9,508 nucleotides of DNA from an uncultured Actinomycetes bacterium (GTDB lineage: Bacteria > Actinomycetota > Acidimicrobiia > Acidimicrobiales > RAAP-2): contig CAITOG010000389.1 of the NCBI GenBank assembly GCA_903893955.1, positions 1 through 9,508 of the forward strand, given 5' to 3'. Positions 6,421 to 9,508 of this stretch are shown in pieces (the first letter of the stretch is position 1; every line of letters starts with the position of its first letter). The position numbers were made by a program, and so were the translations under genes. The notes under the pieces are model-generated. The model saw only the letters and a list, made by a program, of their open reading frames with translations. It was not told the origin of the DNA and ran no database searches.

Positions 6421-6863
6421 CTCTTCGTCGGCGCGATGTCGATGCCCGCCATGCCCATCGCTTGGACGGCGTAGTAGGCGACCGGCATCGATCGTGCCTC
6501 GTCGAGGGTGACGAAGGCCGCCAGGTCAGAGCTGCCGGTGGCCTCATCGCAGAGTTCGCCGGACGCGTGGTCGATCGAGTAGATGATGCGGACGCTGTGG
6601 AGCTTGGTGCCGTCTCGCCGTGTCCGAACATCAGAGATGATCCCGAGCTGTGCGCCGATGGTGGCGACGAGGCCAGTCTCCTCAGTGATCTCTCGCTCGA
6701 GGGCCGCCATCGGGTGCTCGCCGTGCTCGACGCCACCGCCGGGCAAGAACCATCGTCCGGCTACCTCGGTCAGGTTCGAGGCCCGTACCAGCAGGATCGT
6801 GTCATCGCGTCGATAGACGCCATAGGCGGCGAGGCGCTGGATCGGGTGGGGCCGGCGTGCCAC
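6417..6863 (-). CDS. Nudix hydrolase
   Basis: The 148-residue protein contains a complete Nudix box, GX5EX7REUXEEXGU: it starts at G43 of GGVEHGE, with REITEETGL at 57-65 giving metal ligands E58, E61 and E62. It is preceded by GRWFLPGGG (37-44), as in enzymes that hydrolyse nucleoside diphosphates linked to another moiety. Small single-domain members of this kind include NTP, NADH, ADP-ribose and CoA pyrophosphatases; the specific CoA-pyrophosphatase motif was not recognised, so the substrate is open. The start codon is GTG at 6863, 8 bp downstream of the mmsA stop, without a clear Shine-Dalgarno, so it probably depends on mmsA transcription and translation. The stop shares the tetranucleotide CTAG with the stop of the convergent ligase. 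Confidence 0.9.
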   Translation of the reverse strand: MARRPHPIQRLAAYGVYRRDDTILLVRASNLTEVAGRWFLPGGGVEHGEHPMAALEREITEETGLVATIGAQLGIISDVRTRRDGTKLHSVRIIYSIDHASGELCDEATGSSDLAAFVTLDEARSMPVAYYAVQAMGMAGIDIAPTKS

Positions 6864-6871
6864 GCGTCAGG

Positions 6872-8368
6872 TCAGCGGGTCTTCGGGAACCCGAGGTCGA
6901 CCTCTGAGGTGGCAGGGTCCGGCCAACGGGTCGTGACGACCTTCGCTCTGGTGTAGAAGTCGATCCCTGCCGGGCCGTACATGTGGGCGTCACCGAAGAG
7001 GGAGTCCTTCCATCCACCGAATGAGTACGTGGCGACCGGTACCGGGATCGGGACGTTGACCCCCACCATGCCGCAGGTCACGTCGAAGGTGAACTGTCGG
7101 GCCGCACCGCCGTCTCGGGTGAAGATGGCCACGCCGTTGCCGTACTGGTTTGCGTTGACCAGCTCGATCGCCTCTGCGTAGGTGTCGCAGCGAGCGACGC
7201 TGAGGACCGGTCCGAAGATCTCCTCGTCGTAGACCTTCATGCCGGGAGCGACGTTGTCGATCAGGGACGTGCCGATGAAGAAGCCCTCGGCAGCGTCGCC
7301 GGTGAACGTGTGGTCCCTGCCGTCGACGACCACCGTCGCACCCTCGGCACTCGCACCGGCCACGTAGCTGGCGACCTTGTCTCGGTGCTCGGCGGTGATC
7401 AGCGGGCCCATCTCACTGGCCGGGTCATCGCCAGGACCGATCACGAGCTTCGCCATGCGCTCGGCGATGGCGGCCACGAGCGGATCGGCGATCTCGCCGA
7501 CAGCGACGACCACGCTGACCGCCATGCAGCGCTCACCTGCTGAGCCGTAGGCGGCCGAGACGGCTGCGTCGGCAGCAACGTCGAGGTCGGCGTCAGGCAA
7601 GACGACCATGTGGTTCTTCGCCCCGCCGAGGGCCTGCGCCCGCTTGCCGGCCGCCGTGGCTCGGGAGTAGATCGACGTGGCGATCGGGGTCGAGCCAACG
7701 AAGCTGACCGCGTCGATGCCCGGGTGCTCAAGGAGCGCGCCGACCGTGCCGCCGTCGCCCTGGAGCACGTTGAAGACACCGGCGGGAAGTCCAGCCTCGG
7801 CGAGCAGCTCGGCGAGCAGGAGGGCAGCGGATGGGTCCTTCTCAGAGGGCTTGAGAATCATCGCGTTGCCACAGGCGAGCGCGTTGGCGGTCATCCAGAG
7901 CGGCACCATGACGGGGAAGTTGAACGGGGTGATGCCGGCGACCACGCCGACGGGCTGGCGAAGCGAGCTCACGTCGACCCCGTTGGAGACCTGGCTCGAG
8001 AAGCCGCCCTTGAGGTGGGAGCCGAGCCCGCAGGCGAACTCGATGTTCTCGAGGCCACGAGAGATCTCGCCGAGCGCATCGGCGTGGACCTTGCCGTGCT
8101 CTGCGGTGATGATCGAGGCGATCTCGTCTCGACGTGCGTGGACCAGGTGTCGGAAGGAGAACATGACCTCGGTGCGAGCAGACAGAGAGGCGCTGCCCCA
8201 CGATGCCGCCGCTCGGCGGGCCACAGCGATGGTCTGCTCGATCTCGGCGTCGGTGGCGAAGGGGATCTCAGCCTGGACCTGACCGGTCGCCGGATTGAAC
8301 ACCTTTCCCCACCGTTCGGTCGTGGATTCGCTCTTGACACCATCGATCCAATGGGTGATGCGTCGCAT
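6872..8368 (-). CDS. mmsA: CoA-acylating methylmalonate-semialdehyde dehydrogenase
   Basis: This 498-residue aldehyde dehydrogenase should convert methylmalonate semialdehyde to propionyl-CoA (valine route) or malonate semialdehyde to acetyl-CoA, with NAD+ and CoA. N-terminal MRRITHWIDG is the typical opening. Catalytic Asn is in TPFNFPVMVP (N150), the NAD site includes KPSE (K173), and the catalytic Cys is C281 in GERCMAV. The general-base Glu of hydrolytic aldehyde dehydrogenases is replaced: QALGGAKNH has A246 there, the mark of this CoA-dependent family. R280, next to the Cys, and R104 in SRGLENIEF correspond to the two arginines thought to bind the substrate carboxylate. The frame is open to ATG 8458, but GAAGAGG (8373-8379) just before ATG 8368 and family length support the shorter form. 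Nudix follows 8 bp downstream. Transcription diverges from the SnoaL-like gene. Confidence 0.95.
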   Translation of the reverse strand: MRRITHWIDGVKSESTTERWGKVFNPATGQVQAEIPFATDAEIEQTIAVARRAAASWGSASLSARTEVMFSFRHLVHARRDEIASIITAEHGKVHADALGEISRGLENIEFACGLGSHLKGGFSSQVSNGVDVSSLRQPVGVVAGITPFNFPVMVPLWMTANALACGNAMILKPSEKDPSAALLLAELLAEAGLPAGVFNVLQGDGGTVGALLEHPGIDAVSFVGSTPIATSIYSRATAAGKRAQALGGAKNHMVVLPDADLDVAADAAVSAAYGSAGERCMAVSVVVAVGEIADPLVAAIAERMAKLVIGPGDDPASEMGPLITAEHRDKVASYVAGASAEGATVVVDGRDHTFTGDAAEGFFIGTSLIDNVAPGMKVYDEEIFGPVLSVARCDTYAEAIELVNANQYGNGVAIFTRDGGAARQFTFDVTCGMVGVNVPIPVPVATYSFGGWKDSLFGDAHMYGPAGIDFYTRAKVVTTRWPDPATSEVDLGFPKTR

Positions 8369-8419
8369 ATCGCCTCTTCGTGGTTGGAATCCGTCATCTC
8401 GGACGGCTGGCCTCCTGCG

Positions 8420-8425
8420 AGGATA
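8420..8425 (-). promoter_or_regulatory. Candidate -10 element for mmsA
   Basis: On the minus strand this is TATCCT, about 50 bp before the mmsA ATG. A TCGACA at 8439-8444 resembles a -35 box, but the 13-bp spacer is too short, so support is weak. Confidence 0.2.
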
Positions 8426-8453
8426 GCCGCAGGGAAGCTGTCGAGGGTCCCGG

Positions 8454-8459
8454 TACACT
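8454..8459 (+). promoter_or_regulatory. Candidate -10 element for the SnoaL/thioesterase pair
   Basis: TACACT fits TAnnnT and would start transcription near 8466, giving a leader of about 16 nt before the GTG at 8482. No good -35 was seen. Confidence 0.35.
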
Positions 8460-8470
8460 CGGCCTCGACC

Positions 8471-8476
8471 AAGGGG
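8471..8476 (+). promoter_or_regulatory. Ribosome binding site supporting the GTG start of the SnoaL-like gene
   Basis: AAGGGG, within AAGGGGGAG, lies 5 nt before GTG 8482. It favours this start over the distant in-frame ATG at 8380, which would overlap the mmsA control region. Confidence 0.6.
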
Positions 8477-8481
8477 GAGCA

Positions 8482-8943
8482 GTGCGACACGACGACATCC
8501 AAGAGATCCTGAACCTTAAGTACCGGTACTTCCGGCACCTCGATCTCAAGGAGTTCGACGACCTCGGGGCGTTGCTCACCGAGGACTGCGAGGCCGGCTA
8601 CGACAACGGGAATCTGGCCTTCTCAGGCCGCCAGGCGATCGTCGAGTTCCTGTCGGCATCACTGTCGGATGCCGGCATCATCTCTGAGCACCACGGACAC
8701 CACCCGGAGATCACCTTCCTCTCGGACGACGAGGCGACTGGTGTCTGGTATCTCGAGGACCGCGTCCTCATCCCGGCGGCTGACCTCGAGATCGGTGGCA
8801 CCGCGTTCTACGCCGACACCTACCGTCGAATCGACGGCACCTGGCTGATCTCGGCGACGGGCTACCAGCGGGTCTTCGAGGAGCGTCGGAGCTTCTCGAC
8901 GAGAGAGCTCCAGTCGTTCGCCAGCCGCTTCGCCCAGGACTGA
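8482..8943 (+). CDS. SnoaL-like (NTF2-fold) protein
   Basis: The 153-residue protein fits the SnoaL-like branch of the NTF2 fold, a cone-shaped alpha+beta barrel. The N-terminal helix pattern IQEILNLKYRYFRHLDLKEFDDLGALLTEDC (6-36 region), the middle SEHHGHHPEI (69-78) and the C-terminal strand WLISATGYQRV (121-131) are typical. The family includes dehydratases, isomerases and hydrolases such as bile-acid 7-alpha-dehydratase BaiE and scytalone dehydratase. Y14/Y16, D21/D26 and the His cluster at 70-74 could form an active site of that type, but many family members have no known activity. The start is GTG 8482. The thioesterase gene begins 7 bp after its stop, so the two are very likely co-transcribed and may act on the same thioester or its product (inference). 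Confidence 0.85.
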   Translation: MRHDDIQEILNLKYRYFRHLDLKEFDDLGALLTEDCEAGYDNGNLAFSGRQAIVEFLSASLSDAGIISEHHGHHPEITFLSDDEATGVWYLEDRVLIPAADLEIGGTAFYADTYRRIDGTWLISATGYQRVFEERRSFSTRELQSFASRFAQD

Positions 8944-8950
8944 CGCTGCG

Positions 8951-9508
8951 ATGGACCTCGTCGGCTACGCCGAGGCAACCAGCGTCGAGAAGGTGGGCCG
9001 AGACGGGACCTATCGAGCGATCCTGAGTGATGACTGGTCGATCGTCGGCAATCCGAACGGTGGCTACCTCGCCGCGGTGATGGTTGCGGCGGGAGCCAGC
9101 GAGGCGGGTCACCCTCACTGTGTGGCGATCTCGACGACGTTCCTCGGTGCGCCTTCCAATGACGAGGTGATCATCGACGTGGCGCTCCTTCGAGCTGGCA
9201 GAGGCGTGAGCCAGGTGCGCGCCACCATGCTCCAAGGTGGTGTGCCCAAGGTCGAGTCGCAGATGGCGTTCGCCACGTTGACCACCGGTGCAGAGCGCCT
9301 CTACGACATCAGCGCCCCGCCGACCATGCCGTCTCGAGAGACGTGCGTCCGTGTCCCGTCGAACAGGACTGCCACGGACCCCGGCATCGCCCTGATGGAC
9401 TCGGTGCGGATCTTGATGGATCCCTCCACCATGGTCTGGGACCACGGCCTCGATGATGGCGTCGGGGAGCTTCGAGGGTGGGTCGATCTGGCGGATGGGA
9501 CGCCGATC
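8951..9508 (+). CDS. TesB/4HBT_3-like acyl-CoA thioesterase, C-terminus beyond window edge (partial)
   Basis: From ATG 8951 the frame stays open for 186 codons to the window end. The first hot-dog domain is clear: DDWSIVGNPNGGYLAAVMVAA (27-47 region), with the NGGYL helix start typical of the 4HBT_3/TesB-like group, then AISTTFLGAPSNDEVIIDV and LRAGRGVSQVRATML (80-94). The second half begins after about residue 140, and RGWVDLADGTPI (175-186) resembles the start of the second hot-dog domain, which is cut. Such enzymes hydrolyse acyl-CoA to free acid and CoA; substrate length is unknown. AGGA (8936-8939) lies 11 nt before the ATG, inside the end of the upstream gene. It is the second gene of a pair with the SnoaL-like protein. 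Confidence 0.88.
   Translation, partial: MDLVGYAEATSVEKVGRDGTYRAILSDDWSIVGNPNGGYLAAVMVAAGASEAGHPHCVAISTTFLGAPSNDEVIIDVALLRAGRGVSQVRATMLQGGVPKVESQMAFATLTTGAERLYDISAPPTMPSRETCVRVPSNRTATDPGIALMDSVRILMDPSTMVWDHGLDDGVGELRGWVDLADGTPI

Noticed and set aside
8391..8406. Small inverted repeat CCGTC/GACGG in the mmsA leader
   Set aside because: A 5-bp stem is expected by chance in sequence this GC-rich, and nothing else supports a regulatory role.
8369..8458. N-terminal extension of mmsA to ATG 8458
   Set aside because: The added 30 residues are Arg/Pro-rich and not part of the family; ATG 8368 has an upstream GAAGAGG and gives the normal length.
7610..8512. Long plus-strand open frame (300 codons) antisense to mmsA
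   Set aside because: Composition is typical of an antisense shadow (Gly, Asp, His, Arg) and mmsA is complete with catalytic residues on the other strand.
8768..9445. Minus-strand open frame (225 codons) opposite the thioesterase
   Set aside because: No domain is recognisable and the plus strand carries a continuous thioesterase-like frame with matching motifs.

Overview
The window is a dense, GC-rich stretch of bacterial chromosome. It holds eleven protein-coding genes on both strands, the first and last cut by the window edges. High G+C, heavy use of C- or G-ending codons, GTG starts, weak promoter boxes, a stem-loop terminator without a T-tract, and the gene families present (ABC-F ATPase, BaxI_1-type Bax inhibitor, SHOCT protein, ACAD10/11-like acyl-CoA dehydrogenase, several acyl-CoA enzymes) point to an Actinomycetota genome. 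An Acidimicrobiia-like lineage would fit, but that is inference. I saw no tRNA, rRNA, CRISPR array, insertion sequence, phage gene or attachment site. No gap between genes exceeds about 160 bases.

Left part (1-3076), housekeeping and membrane genes: an ABC-F ATPase (minus, C-terminus off the window) is divergent from a class I SAM-dependent methyltransferase (plus). The methyltransferase converges on a small membrane protein with a C-terminal SHOCT domain (minus), with a strong 16-bp stem-loop between the two. The SHOCT gene is divergent from a seven-helix Bax-inhibitor-1/YccA family protein (plus), and the two share a regulatory gap of about 160 bp.

Middle and right part (3081-9508), mostly acyl-CoA chemistry: an acyl-CoA dehydrogenase followed 5 bp later by a DUF167 gene (minus); a divergent fatty-acid/acyl-CoA ligase (plus) whose stop codon overlaps that of a Nudix hydrolase (minus); the Nudix gene lies 8 bp downstream of a CoA-acylating methylmalonate-semialdehyde dehydrogenase, mmsA (minus); divergent from mmsA is a plus-strand pair, a SnoaL-like (NTF2-fold) protein and a TesB/4HBT_3-like thioesterase that runs off the window. 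Together these suggest activation of an organic acid to its CoA ester, alpha,beta-dehydrogenation, semialdehyde-to-acyl-CoA conversion and thioester hydrolysis. Whether they form one pathway is not shown by the sequence.

I did not find a convincing new biological system. The points worth checking are the Asp in place of Glu at the usual catalytic position of the dehydrogenase, the tightly packed convergent gene ends (including overlapping stops), a small hairpin over the DUF167 start codon, and the shared control region of the SHOCT/BI-1 pair.
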